The notes under the pieces are model-generated. The model worked only from the letters and a program-made list of their open reading frames with translations, searched no databases and was not told the DNA's origin. Both the position numbers and the translations under genes were made by a program. From contig CAMSQT010000009.1 of assembly GCA_947062645.1 (NCBI GenBank), positions 1-18,328 on the forward strand: DNA of 18,328 bases, written 5' to 3'. Positions 1 to 7,290 of the stretch are shown in pieces. This DNA is from an uncultured Clostridium sp. Its GTDB lineage: Bacteria; Bacillota; Clostridia; TANB77; CAG-508. Within the stretch, counting starts at the first letter, position 1. Each line of letters opens with the position of its first letter.

Positions 1-321
1 CTTGATGGAAAAAAAATAGAGTTTAAAGCGACAAGTAATTATGAATACGATTTAAGTAGTTTTGGGCCAAAATGTGATTTTGATGATTTAGTATTTTTAA
101 GATTTGATTTAGACTTAAATATGTTATTTGTTTATGATACAGGAATTAATTCAGAAGAATTAAAGAAATTGCCTGTATCAAAAACAGCAACAGTGGGTGA
201 ATATCAAAAAGCAGGTAAAAGACCACACATAAGAATTATTGAATCAATCATAAATAAAAAGAAACTAGAACCTACTGTAATATTTAATATTAGAAGAGGA
301 ATAATAGTTGAAAAAATATGA
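1..321 (+). CDS. Type II restriction endonuclease, C-terminal fragment (partial)
   Basis: The frame is open from base 1, so the gene starts outside the window; the first internal ATG at 121 is not a real start. About 106 residues are visible. They include KKIEFKATSNYEYDLSSFG, where E-F-K fits the E-x-K half of a PD-(D/E)xK nuclease site followed by a typical beta strand. The basic C-terminus (KAGKRPHIRIIESII) is compatible with DNA contact. The stop lies 76 bases before a cytosine-5 DNA methyltransferase in the same orientation, the usual pairing of a type II system. It would cut unmethylated DNA at the site its partner protects. The sequence reminds me of the Bsp6I family (GCNGC), but this is a memory-based guess and the specificity is not established. 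The N-terminal half, with the catalytic PD, is missing. Confidence 0.6.
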   Translation, partial: LDGKKIEFKATSNYEYDLSSFGPKCDFDDLVFLRFDLDLNMLFVYDTGINSEELKKLPVSKTATVGEYQKAGKRPHIRIIESIINKKKLEPTVIFNIRRGIIVEKI

Positions 322-397
322 AAGGCAGAGTGTTAATTACTCTGTTAATTTAGCTAAAAAAATCGCGGCGTGTCGCAAAAGATAAGGAGAGATATTA

Positions 398-1360
398 ATG
401 TATAAAGTTTGTAGCCTTTTTGCAGGTGTGGGAGGAATAGATTTAGGATTTCTAGAGACCAATAAATGTGAGATAATATATGCTAATGAATTTGATAAAT
501 ATGCTGTAGAAACTTATGAAGAGAACTTTAAAACTAAGGTAGACTGTAGAGATATTCATGATGTTAAAGTAAATCAAATACCAGAGTTTGATATAATGGT
601 AGGGGGATTTCCTTGTACTTCTTTTTCAGTAGCAGGATATAGAAAAGGATTTGAGGATGATAGAACGGGAGACTTATTCTTTGAAATGGAAAGAATATTT
701 AAACAAAGAAGACCAAGAGTAATATTTTTAGAAAATGTTAAAAACCTAGTAGGTCATGATAAAGGAAATACATTTAAAACTATAATTGATAGACTAAATG
801 AAGCGGGATATAAAGATAAAATAAAGTGTCAAGTACTAAATGCTTGTGAATATGGAAATATACCACAAAATAGAGAAAGAATTTATATTGTAGCATTTAG
901 AGAAAAGAAAGATTTTGATAAGTTCCAAATGCCAATGCCAACTACTTTAGATAAGACTATAAAGGATATTTTTAATTTTAATACCAAAGTTGATGATAAA
1001 TACTATTATACAGAAGGAAAATACAAAGGTAATATATATAAACTATTAACAGAAGAAATGGATGATGATAATACCGTATATCAGTGGAGAAGAAAATATG
1101 TAAGAAAAAATCAAAGTAATTTAGTGCCAACATTAACTGCTAATATGGGAGAAGGAGGGCATAATGTACCACTCATAAAGACAAAGTTTGGAATAAGAAA
1201 ATTAACACCAATCGAATGTTTTTATGCACAGGGGTATCCAAAAAATTACCAATTACCAACAGATATGGCAGATAGTAAATTATACAAACAAGCAGGAAAC
1301 AGTGTTGTTGTACCAGTTATAAACAGAATTGCAGAAAATATAATGAAAGCACTAAATTAA
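398..1360 (+). CDS. DNA (cytosine-5-)-methyltransferase of a type II R-M system
   Basis: A complete m5C methyltransferase of 320 residues, the usual length for a single-specificity enzyme. Conserved motifs occur in order: motif I FAGVGGIDLGF (8-18) for S-adenosylmethionine; motif IV GGFPCTSFS with catalytic Cys73; motif VI ENV (112-114); motif VIII QNRER (157-161); motif IX around RKLTPIECFYAQGYP (267-281); motif X GNSVVVPV (300-307). The target recognition domain lies between VIII and IX, roughly residues 175-260. It methylates C5 of a cytosine in its target and protects host DNA from the nuclease encoded just upstream. The start ATG follows an AAGGAGA ribosome binding site. No clear terminator follows directly, so the transcript may run to the hairpin at 1563. 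It has no in-frame CGG codon. Confidence 0.93.
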   Translation: MYKVCSLFAGVGGIDLGFLETNKCEIIYANEFDKYAVETYEENFKTKVDCRDIHDVKVNQIPEFDIMVGGFPCTSFSVAGYRKGFEDDRTGDLFFEMERIFKQRRPRVIFLENVKNLVGHDKGNTFKTIIDRLNEAGYKDKIKCQVLNACEYGNIPQNRERIYIVAFREKKDFDKFQMPMPTTLDKTIKDIFNFNTKVDDKYYYTEGKYKGNIYKLLTEEMDDDNTVYQWRRKYVRKNQSNLVPTLTANMGEGGHNVPLIKTKFGIRKLTPIECFYAQGYPKNYQLPTDMADSKLYKQAGNSVVVPVINRIAENIMKALN

Positions 1361-1432
1361 GTTTTTAAAAAAGAATTATCCTCCAAAAGTCGGAAATCAA
1401 AAATGTAAATTTGTTTATAAGCAATTAACATT

Positions 1433-1460
1433 TTGATACAATGCCAATAGTAAATAATAA
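1433..1460 (+). promoter_or_regulatory. Putative sigma-A promoter for a short leader transcript
   Basis: TTGATA, 16 bases, then TAATAA. It would drive a transcript of about 110 bases covering the tiny ORF at 1506 and ending at the hairpin at 1563. Confidence 0.35.
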
Positions 1461-1505
1461 CAGTAAAAACTAAGAAAAATGGACAAAAGAAAAAGGAGGA
1501 AAAAA

Positions 1506-1535
1506 ATGATAAATATAACGAAAGTAATACGTTAA
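1506..1535 (+). CDS. Possible 9-residue leader peptide
   Basis: ATG to TAA encodes MINITKVIR. A very strong ribosome binding site (AAGGAGG) lies 6 bases ahead, better than those of many large genes here. It is followed by an inverted repeat (ACGTTA at 1529, TAACGT at 1555) and then an intrinsic terminator. The arrangement promoter, mini-ORF, hairpin, terminator resembles an attenuator leader or a small RNA. However, a separate promoter at 1637 serves the next gene, so control of that gene by the leader is not shown. It could also be the remnant of a deleted gene. Confidence 0.3.
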   Translation: MINITKVIR

Positions 1536-1562
1536 AGGGAAAGAAAAATTTTTCTAACGTAG

Positions 1563-1583
1563 CGCCACTGATGTGGCGTTTTT
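1563..1583 (+). terminator. Rho-independent terminator
   Basis: CGCCAC, loop TGAT, GTGGCG, then TTTTT. It closes either the restriction-modification transcript or the short leader transcript. Confidence 0.8.
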
Positions 1584-1636
1584 GTGTTTTTTATAGATAG
1601 CGTTGAAGAATTTTTGCTTGCTATTGGCATTTTATC

Positions 1637-1665
1637 TTGTAAAAAACGTAAAAAAATGATAAAAT
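1637..1665 (+). promoter_or_regulatory. Promoter of the metal-exporter gene
   Basis: TTGTAA, 17 bases, TAAAAT. It lies downstream of the terminator at 1563 and about 75 bases ahead of the exporter start. Confidence 0.55.
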
Positions 1666-1685
1666 GCAAACATCCCCACAAATAT

Positions 1686-1712
1686 CCCCATTTAAACCTG
1701 GAACCAATGGGG
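1686..1712. repeat. Inverted repeat in the exporter 5' untranslated region
   Basis: CCCCATT (1686-1692) pairs with AATGGGG (1706-1712) across a 13-base loop, inside the leader of the exporter transcript. The right arm continues as GGGGACA, similar to the GGGGAC core of the palindrome at 2573. It could be a regulatory hairpin or a piece of the same repeat family. Confidence 0.4.
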
Positions 1713-1738
1713 ACAACAAAGAAAAAAGGAGAAAATAA

Positions 1739-2608
1739 ATGTTAGATTTATTATTAGATGCCATTATAGATAGCATAAAATTAATTCCATTTTTATTTAT
1801 AACTTATTTAATCATGGAATACATGGAACACAAAACGAAGGACAAGACCAAAGAAACCATTAAAAAATCAGGAAAATATGGACCTTTTATAGGAAGCGTA
1901 TTAGGTATATTTCCACAATGTGGTTTTTCTGTTTCTGCCACGAATTTATATGCAGCAAGAGTAATTACATTAGGAACCTTAATTGCAGTCTATCTTTCCA
2001 CCTCAGATGAAATGCTACCCATTTTTCTATCCAAAGCAGTACCTCTAACTACCATTTTATCAATATTAGGAATCAAATTAATAATTGGAATGATAGCAGG
2101 ATTTGTAATTGATTTATGTATGAGATTAAGACATAAAGGGCAAGAAGAGGAAAAAATTATAGATTTATGTGAAAAAGAACATTGTCATTGTGAACATGGA
2201 ATTATAAAATCAGCATTAAAGCATACGTTAAATATATTCGTATTTATTTTACTAGTTACTATTATTATAAATTTTGCAATATATTTAATTGGAGAAGAAC
2301 ATATTTATGGGTTCTTGGAAAACCAACCAATCTTAGGACCTATCATAGCAGGTTTAATAGGCTTAATTCCAAATTGTGCTTCTTCTGTTATATTAACACA
2401 GATGTATTTAGACCACATCATATCAGTAGCCACTATGGTTTCAGGACTTTTAGTAGGAGCAGGAGTAGGCTTAGCGGTATTGTTTAAAATGAACAAAGGC
2501 ATAAAAGAAAATATTAAAATTGTTGTTTTACTTTATAGCATAGGTGTCATAGCAGGAATTTTATTAGAATTAATGTGCAATTGGGTACGGTTCTTTTTAC
2601 ACATTTAA
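1739..2608 (+). CDS. Putative heavy-metal/arsenic exporter, ArsP_2 (10TM) family
   Basis: A 289-residue integral membrane protein of the family called putative manganese transporter or arsenic efflux protein (Pfam ArsP_2). The two halves carry matching Cys motifs, PQCGFS (59-64) and PNCASS (211-216), each beside a hydrophobic helix pair, as expected for an inverted-repeat transporter. STSDEMLP (88-94) is also typical. Between the halves, a soluble loop around residues 144-153 has Cys144, His148, Cys149, His150, Cys151 and His153, a likely metal-binding site. The ribosome binding site is AAAGGAG. The last eight codons run into the palindromic repeat at 2573. They include an in-frame CGG (2588); if that codon shifted by +1, the protein would end VGSFYTFK at 2612 instead of VRFFLHI at 2608. 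The substrate is not determinable from sequence. Confidence 0.8.
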   Translation: MLDLLLDAIIDSIKLIPFLFITYLIMEYMEHKTKDKTKETIKKSGKYGPFIGSVLGIFPQCGFSVSATNLYAARVITLGTLIAVYLSTSDEMLPIFLSKAVPLTTILSILGIKLIIGMIAGFVIDLCMRLRHKGQEEEKIIDLCEKEHCHCEHGIIKSALKHTLNIFVFILLVTIIINFAIYLIGEEHIYGFLENQPILGPIIAGLIGLIPNCASSVILTQMYLDHIISVATMVSGLLVGAGVGLAVLFKMNKGIKENIKIVVLLYSIGVIAGILLELMCNWVRFFLHI

Positions 2609-2643
2609 ATAATGTTAAAAAAGAACCGTCCCCAATTGCACAT
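2573..2643. repeat. Long imperfect palindrome, bidirectional terminator, REP-like
   Basis: The left arm starting ATGTGCAATTGGG (2573) and the right arm ending CCCAATTGCACAT (2643) pair over about 26 bases with one mismatch inside. Both contain the core GGACGGTTC/GAACCGTCC (GTACGGTTC on the left arm). The arms end in T-runs in both directions, so the element can terminate the exporter (+) and the TraG-like gene (-). The exporter stop codon is inside the element. Size, symmetry and the GGGGACGGTTC core recall dispersed palindromic repeats of Clostridia, but copy number cannot be checked here. Confidence 0.7.
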
Positions 2644-4977
2644 TTAATTGTTAGCAGAATTTCCTTTTTTGAAATTCACAATAATAGCATCTTCATTATC
2701 AAATAAATATTTTGAATCTGTCACATCTGTTTGAACAGGATTAAACTCATTCCTTTCATCGGTAAAGTCTACATTCTTAAAGTCAAATTTCTTCTTATTG
2801 GTATCGCTGTCACCTTCTGTAGAAGAAGCAACGCCAGTTGTATATTTACCAAATTCATAGGTTCTTATTTTTTGTGGTTCTTTATATTTAGAAGATAGAA
2901 ATTCTAACAATCCACAACCACATTGTTGAAAGCCTTTATCTCCTTTGATTTTATAACCACATTTTCCTAATGTTAGGGCTTGTAATTTTCCTTCTTTTAA
3001 GATAGTAACATATTTCCATGATACACCACCCATTTTAGAGTCATATTCTAATTTGTCACCATCCATGGTACTAGAGTAAACCCATTCCCTACGGCTACTA
3101 AATTCTTTTGACCACCATTCAAGTTCGTTGTATTCGGCATTTCCGGTAAATATTTTGTTAGCACAGTTAGATAGGATAAGATTTTTGTAGTTATCTTTTT
3201 GTCCATGTAATTCTAATTGTGATAAACTTTGAATAGAAATGGTACAACCTACTTTGAATTTTCTATATAAGGTAAACATTGGCTCAGTAGCTCTACAAAT
3301 AAAGTCAGCAAATTCGTCAACATATAGAAAATATGGAGTACGAGTTCCTTCTGTACCAGGTCTTCTAAGAATAGCATCTTGCATAGAAATTAGATAAAAT
3401 AATCCAAATGCTCTATGACCTGCTGCTCCTAAGTCTCCACGTCTGGTACAAATAAAGGTTATTTTTCCTTCTTCTAAGAATTTATCAAAGTTTACGTTAT
3501 TACGTCTGTTACACAAAATTGGCTTGATTCCTGGGATTCTTAGTAAATTGTCTAATTGGCTAACAGCGGTGTAAATATATTTTTCAATTTCCATTCTTCC
3601 AGGTGCATCTTTGTAAAAATATTTTTTAAAGTAAGTAAGTTGTATTGAATATTTTTCTTTTAAATCCTCGTCATGTGCCATAATTTCACACATTTTTTCG
3701 ATTAATTCAAAGTTAGTAAATAGTTTTAGTAAGTCTTCCATATTAGGTAATGCACCATTATTCATTCTTGGATAGATTTCTTTTAATAGGATTGTTACAT
3801 TTTCAATAGCTTGTGTAGAAATATCGTCACGATAAGCTTCTTCTGGATTATCATGGTTAACCATAAACATAGCTTTTAAAACAGAAGTTATGGTTACTGC
3901 AATTTTTGCTGGATCTTCGTAAGTAAAAGGATTTAGACCAATTGAAGTTTTAGAGGATGGGTCAATAACATCATAGTCTATTCCAAAGTTTTTGCAAACA
4001 GCCGTCATATGGTCAATTACTTCATAGTCTGGAGCCATTAAGGTAAGTCCTAAGTTTCGATAAACGTTTTCGCCATTTATGGTTCCTAAAATCATTTTCT
4101 TTAAGTAGGTATTAAATAGTCCTTCTTTTCCGGCTACTGGTGTTATCATATTTAAGCTAAAGTTTTTATTTAAGTAGTCATTATCAAATGGTTTATTTAA
4201 AGTAGCAATTCCTGTTTTTAGAGCAGTGAAGCCTAATTCTTTGGATGCTTCTTTGAAAAAGTATTTTCTTTCAATATCTTTTGCCATTAAAGGTTCATAA
4301 ATTAAAGAGGTTTTTCCTGTTCCAGAGCCACCACATACCAACAAAGATTGATACCTAGAGGTTTCTGGCATAACAATTTTTTTGTTGTAGTCGTCGTCTG
4401 TACAAATATATACTTCACAGGTGTATGGACCATGTCCTTCTTTTTTGTCAGATAAATCGATTCCACGAAAGTCCCAAATAGAACGTACTTTTAGTGGGTT
4501 GTCGTTAATGCCAAAGTAAATCCATTTAAAGAAAGGATATACGGTAACTAATGGGAAGTAGATGGCAAGCCCTATTAAGGCTGGTGTTACTAATTCTGAA
4601 AATTCTGTAATTAATTCAGTGTAATTTGGCACTGATAGTAAGAATAGCCATGCACCCATATTGACCCATTGTGTAATCATGGAAATTGCAATTACATAAA
4701 AGGCAATTAAGAATACATAAAATAGTTTTACTTTATATCCTTTGTTTTTACAAAATTTTGATTTTGGGGTGAAGGCAAAAGCAAAGCATGGACATGCTAA
4801 AGCTAAAGCATAGGTAAGGGGTCCCCAATAAGAATACGAAACACCAGTAAATGCCATTAATAACATTTCTACTATTCTGTCAACTACTAAATAAACAGTA
4901 AGTAAGGTTAGTAAATAAGTAGCAAAGGTATTTCGATTGGTATTTAATTTTTTTAAAAATTTATCGATAAATTTCAT
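2644..4977 (-). CDS. TraG/VirD4-like (TraD) conjugative coupling ATPase, orphan
   Basis: 777 residues. The N-terminal ~150 residues hold several hydrophobic segments (about 17-40, 52-70, 84-102, 106-118, 129-150), then a cytosolic P-loop ATPase. Walker A is GGSGTGKT (216-223) and Walker B is YFLYVDEF (549-556, Asp554 Glu555), followed by SIQSLSQLE (581-589), the glutamine motif of the TraG/TraD family. Such proteins are hexameric DNA pumps that couple a relaxosome to a type IV secretion channel. No relaxase, VirB4, VirB6 or other transfer gene is in the window, so this is an orphan: either a remnant of an integrative element or a protein used for another DNA or protein translocation task. The start ATG has AAAGGA upstream and a good promoter. 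It has no in-frame CGG. Confidence 0.8.
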   Translation of the reverse strand: MKFIDKFLKKLNTNRNTFATYLLTLLTVYLVVDRIVEMLLMAFTGVSYSYWGPLTYALALACPCFAFAFTPKSKFCKNKGYKVKLFYVFLIAFYVIAISMITQWVNMGAWLFLLSVPNYTELITEFSELVTPALIGLAIYFPLVTVYPFFKWIYFGINDNPLKVRSIWDFRGIDLSDKKEGHGPYTCEVYICTDDDYNKKIVMPETSRYQSLLVCGGSGTGKTSLIYEPLMAKDIERKYFFKEASKELGFTALKTGIATLNKPFDNDYLNKNFSLNMITPVAGKEGLFNTYLKKMILGTINGENVYRNLGLTLMAPDYEVIDHMTAVCKNFGIDYDVIDPSSKTSIGLNPFTYEDPAKIAVTITSVLKAMFMVNHDNPEEAYRDDISTQAIENVTILLKEIYPRMNNGALPNMEDLLKLFTNFELIEKMCEIMAHDEDLKEKYSIQLTYFKKYFYKDAPGRMEIEKYIYTAVSQLDNLLRIPGIKPILCNRRNNVNFDKFLEEGKITFICTRRGDLGAAGHRAFGLFYLISMQDAILRRPGTEGTRTPYFLYVDEFADFICRATEPMFTLYRKFKVGCTISIQSLSQLELHGQKDNYKNLILSNCANKIFTGNAEYNELEWWSKEFSSRREWVYSSTMDGDKLEYDSKMGGVSWKYVTILKEGKLQALTLGKCGYKIKGDKGFQQCGCGLLEFLSSKYKEPQKIRTYEFGKYTTGVASSTEGDSDTNKKKFDFKNVDFTDERNEFNPVQTDVTDSKYLFDNEDAIIVNFKKGNSANN

Positions 4978-5016
4978 GTTAAGATTCCTTTCTTGAGTTT
5001 ATAATCATACATCTAT

Positions 5017-5045
5017 ATTATCCTACAAAATGGCGAAAAAAACAA
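5017..5045 (-). promoter_or_regulatory. Promoter of the TraG-like gene
   Basis: On the minus strand: TTGTTT, 17 bases, GATAAT, about 40 bases ahead of the ATG. Confidence 0.55.
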
Positions 5046-5093
5046 GACTTTTAGGGAAAATAATTGAAATTTTTAGGTGCTTTTTAGGAAGAA

Positions 5094-5122
5094 TTGATAT
5101 TTTTGGACAAAGTGAATAAATA
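5094..5122 (+). promoter_or_regulatory. Promoter of the DUF2508 gene
   Basis: TTGATA, 17 bases, TAAATA, about 48 bases ahead of the ATG at 5171. Divergent from the TraG-like gene promoter. Confidence 0.5.
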
Positions 5123-5170
5123 TGGCAAAATTTGAATACACTATGAAAAAAGTATTAAAGGAGAAAAATT

Positions 5171-5458
5171 ATGCAAAATGACTATTATGTAAGAGAACAA
5201 GAAATTGTGGAAAAGACGGAGATGGAGAAGGAAAAAGAATTGGTACGAGCAATTATAAAGGCAAGAGAAGAGTTAAAAGTGGCGAATCGTAATTTTGAAT
5301 ATGCACAAGATGATTTGGTAGATTATTATACCTATCAAATTAAGGCAAATCAAGCAAAGCTAAATTATTTAATTAAGATAGCAAAGGCAAAAGGTATTGA
5401 AGTAGATATGATTATGGATATTAAGTTTTCTTTGTGGGATGAAGAAGAAGCAGGGTAG
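5171..5458 (+). CDS. DUF2508 (YaaL-like) helical protein
   Basis: 95 residues, charged and helical. The pattern KAREELKVANRNFEYAQDDL, then VDYYTYQIKANQAKLNYLIKIAKAKG, matches the DUF2508/YaaL family consensus (dxLIDyAiYrieAakaKYxYLlkkAK). Its function is unknown; in Bacillus subtilis yaaL sits directly between recR and bofA. Here the next gene is bofA, 61 bases downstream, so synteny supports the assignment. The ribosome binding site is AAAGGAG. No membrane segment or signal peptide is visible. Confidence 0.7.
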   Translation: MQNDYYVREQEIVEKTEMEKEKELVRAIIKAREELKVANRNFEYAQDDLVDYYTYQIKANQAKLNYLIKIAKAKGIEVDMIMDIKFSLWDEEEAG

Positions 5459-5519
5459 AGTAATATTTGTCCTAACTTCAACATACAAATGGTAGTAGAA
5501 AGTTTGGGAGTTGAAGGTT

Positions 5520-5781
5520 ATGGATACAAATATACTTACATTTTTAGCCTGTATTTGTTTTATATTTATATTTGGAAGAATTTTTATATTACCACTAAAA
5601 AAGATATTAAAATTAGTATTTAACTCTATTTTAGGTGGTATTTCTATTTTTGTGATTAATTTGGTGGGAGCAAGTTTTGGTTTTCATATTGGCTTAAATT
5701 TTTTTACGAGTATTTTGATACGGATTACTTGGTCTTCCAGGTACAGTTTGTTTGGTTGTTGTTAAACTATTGATAGGGTAA
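5520..5781 (+). CDS. bofA: BofA-like pro-sigma-K processing regulator, needs +1 shift at CGG
   Basis: BofA is a small mother-cell membrane protein that holds the SpoIVFB protease inactive until sigma-K is needed. ATG at 5520 is preferred over TTG at 5511 because GGGAG (5506-5510) lies nine bases ahead of it. The frame gives MDTNILTFLACICFIFIFG, then PLKKILKLVFNSILGG, INLVGASFGFHIGLNFFTSILI. It then reaches CGG at 5721. Read in frame 0, the rest is RITWSSRYSLFGCC, unlike BofA. Skipping C5721 gives GLLGLPGTVCLVVVKLLIG and a stop at 5779-5781, exactly the BofA C-terminus. The rebuilt protein is 86 residues, normal for the family, with two hydrophobic segments. Neighbour DUF2508 fits the yaaL-bofA order. 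It is either recoded or a one-base pseudogene; see the frameshift finding. Confidence 0.8.
5721..5723 (+). other. +1 frameshift site 1 (CGG in bofA)
   Basis: The in-frame codons ATA-CGG-ATT lead out of the BofA frame. ATA-(C)-GGA-TTA restores it, with Gly at a position where BofA proteins usually have Gly. Confidence 0.8.
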
Positions 5782-5784
5782 AGT

Positions 5785-5813
5785 TTGATTTTTATGTAAA
5801 ATTATAGTATAAT
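5785..5813 (+). promoter_or_regulatory. Promoter of the receiver-like gene
   Basis: TTGATT, 17 bases, TATAAT. It starts four bases after the rebuilt bofA stop. A small hairpin (CGCT/AGCG, 5826-5837) follows in the leader. Confidence 0.7.
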
Positions 5814-5856
5814 TAAAATACAATACGCTAAAAAGCGAAAAAGAGAGGAGAACAAT

Positions 5857-6252
5857 ATGAGTGAAAAGAAAGACATTTTATTAGTTATCATTGAGAATCA
5901 GGAAGAGGAATCTCTCTACATTGAAGGAGCAGCAAAGAAAATAGGAGGAATCAAAACAGAAGTTTTTAAAGAAATGGTACCGGCAATTGATTTTATTCAA
6001 CGGAAGAGCGTAGATGGGATTATAACTCGTATGGAATTTTGCATATATAAAAATGATCCTGGCTCTTTTGATGAGAAAGCTGGCCTGACGTTTTTAGACC
6101 AGTTAGACGAAATTGGTAAGAAAATTCCTGTTTTAGGAAACTCGTTGGTTAAATTCGAAACAATGTACCCATATTTCTGGGAACAGATGCCGGGAATTTT
6201 CATGAAAGACATATTTTCAGATTTTGTTGCTTTTATAAAGAACCGCAATTAG
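5857..6252 (+). CDS. Unknown small protein with a receiver-like fold
   Basis: 131 residues, no membrane segment. The alternation of strands and helices resembles a CheY-type receiver: strand DILLVII (6-12), helix around 15-29, strand TEVFKE, helix AIDFIQRKS, strand VDGIITRMEF (53-62), helix GLTFLDQLDEI, strand KIPVLGNS. The usual phosphorylated Asp at the end of strand 3 is not present (ITRMEF), so it would be a pseudo-receiver, if the resemblance is real. It has its own consensus promoter, a GAGAGGAG ribosome binding site, and a terminator overlapping its stop, so it is a one-gene unit. Codon 49 (6001-6003) is CGG and must be read in frame, since a +1 shift meets TAG four codons later. This makes it a counter-example to the CGG shift seen elsewhere. 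No function can be assigned. Confidence 0.55.
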   Translation: MSEKKDILLVIIENQEEESLYIEGAAKKIGGIKTEVFKEMVPAIDFIQRKSVDGIITRMEFCIYKNDPGSFDEKAGLTFLDQLDEIGKKIPVLGNSLVKFETMYPYFWEQMPGIFMKDIFSDFVAFIKNRN

Positions 6253-6263
6253 TTGCGGTTCTT
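6238..6263. terminator. Bidirectional terminator
   Basis: AAGAACCGCAA (6238-6248), loop TTAG, TTGCGGTTCTT (6253-6263): an 11-bp perfect stem between two convergent genes. It contains the stop of the gene at 5857 and ends two bases before the yqeK stop. Confidence 0.8.
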
Positions 6264-6265
6264 TA

Positions 6266-6859
6266 CTACCTTTCATTTTCAAGAGCTTTTAATGTAGCAC
6301 CTAATAAGGGATTAAACTCCCTATTTTTTGGGGTTGCTTGTTTCATTTTAGTATCAATAATTAGTCTAATACATTCGTCTGGAGAAGTTAATTCGTTTGC
6401 TTGGATTTTAGCTAAAAAATTATTTTTTCTATTTGGTTCAATATTATCAGCAATAAATATAATTTTATCTAACAAACTCATATTACTATCTCCTGTATTA
6501 TGACAAAAAATAGCATGTGATATAGCATTAAATCTAGCAATATCACTATTATCAAATAGTTCTTCAAAGATGATACGACTAACTTGACTATGTAAAGCAG
6601 AATGAGTTTCAAAAATTTCAAAATCGTATAATGGGAGATTTTTCTTGCTACAAAGTTCTAACATTTGCTTTGGACTAACAGATTTTCCAATATCGTGTAA
6701 TAAACCTGCAATGATAGCATCAGTAGGAGAGGCATGCCATTTTTTAGCTAACATGGCACTTATTTTAGCAACACGAAAAGAATGATGAAACCTAACTTCG
6801 TCAATGGGTTTTAAATATTTTTCTAATGTGATAAAAGCATTTTTTATGGTGAGTTTCAT
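6266..6859 (-). CDS. yqeK: YqeK-family HD-domain diadenosine tetraphosphate hydrolase
   Basis: 197 residues. The HD metal site is complete: His26 (HHSFRVA), His55-Asp56 (GLLHDIGKS), His86 (ETHSALHS), His120 (HAIFCHNTGD) and Asp138 (DKIIFIADNIEPNR). The DKIIFxADxIEPxR stretch is diagnostic of YqeK, which symmetrically cleaves Ap4A to two ADP using a di-iron centre and limits alarmone levels in stress. In most Firmicutes yqeK lies between nadD and rsfS; here it stands alone with its own promoter, so the usual operon has been broken up. The ribosome binding site is GAAGGG. Length is normal. Confidence 0.85.
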   Translation of the reverse strand: MKLTIKNAFITLEKYLKPIDEVRFHHSFRVAKISAMLAKKWHASPTDAIIAGLLHDIGKSVSPKQMLELCSKKNLPLYDFEIFETHSALHSQVSRIIFEELFDNSDIARFNAISHAIFCHNTGDSNMSLLDKIIFIADNIEPNRKNNFLAKIQANELTSPDECIRLIIDTKMKQATPKNREFNPLLGATLKALENER

Positions 6860-6896
6860 AATTATTTTCCCTTCTTTTTATTATTTTACTTTACAT

Positions 6897-6925
6897 ATTA
6901 TACCATAATTGGAAGAAAGAAACAA
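6897..6925 (-). promoter_or_regulatory. Promoter of yqeK
   Basis: Minus strand: TTGTTT, 17 bases, TATAAT, about 38 bases from the ATG. Confidence 0.65.
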
Positions 6926-6946
6926 TAGGATTAAACAGGTTGCGAA

Positions 6947-6975
6947 TTGACAATGTTATGTAAATGTGATATAAT
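6947..6975 (+). promoter_or_regulatory. Consensus promoter of the gene at 7051
   Basis: TTGACA, 17 bases, TATAAT: a perfect sigma-A consensus. A small hairpin (CTCCAA/TTGGGG, 7022-7037) sits directly ahead of the GAGG ribosome binding site and might mask it. Confidence 0.8.
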
Positions 6976-7050
6976 AAATATAGTTATGTAACAGTAAAAA
7001 CTATAAGTAAAGAAAGGAAAGCTCCAAGATATTGGGGTGAGGTAAGAAAC

Positions 7051-7290
7051 ATGAAAAACATGACAGCAGAAGAAAGAATTAACAGAAGGAAACAAGCAGC
7101 AGAACGGAAACTCTTTGAATTAAGGAGAGATATGGCAGAGGTTGGGGCAAAAGAACTAACGCCACCAGAAGGAATTGAGTTGAGGCAAAACCTTGACGAA
7201 AAGTATAGGCTTGAAGATGAGCGGTACGTTAGCTATTGCTACGAAAGAAGGGTTTACATGTGGGATTTATATCCGGAAAAAAAACAGTAG
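7051..7290 (+). CDS. Small charged protein of unknown function
   Basis: 79 residues, rich in Arg, Glu and Lys, predicted mostly helical (residues 5-35 and 45-62), with a Tyr-rich end (YVSYCYERRVYMWDLYP). I do not recognise it. A perfect promoter, a GAGG ribosome binding site and a terminator starting at the stop codon show it is a real, probably highly expressed single-gene unit. Codon use differs from its neighbours: four AGG and two CGG codons (7105-7107 and 7222-7224) in only 79 residues. A +1 shift at the first CGG would meet TAA five codons later, so both CGG codons must be read in frame. The gene may have been acquired from elsewhere. Confidence 0.65.
   Translation: MKNMTAEERINRRKQAAERKLFELRRDMAEVGAKELTPPEGIELRQNLDEKYRLEDERYVSYCYERRVYMWDLYPEKKQ

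Noticed and set aside
5511..5519. TTG start for bofA
   Set aside because: GGGAG ends directly at this codon, leaving no spacing; ATG 5520 is correctly spaced.
5997..6248. Antisense ORFs such as 5997-6248, 10429-10647 and 17156-17485 on the minus strand, and 7193-7384 and 11755-12021 on the plus strand
   Set aside because: They lie over well-supported genes, lack ribosome binding sites and show no recognisable protein features.
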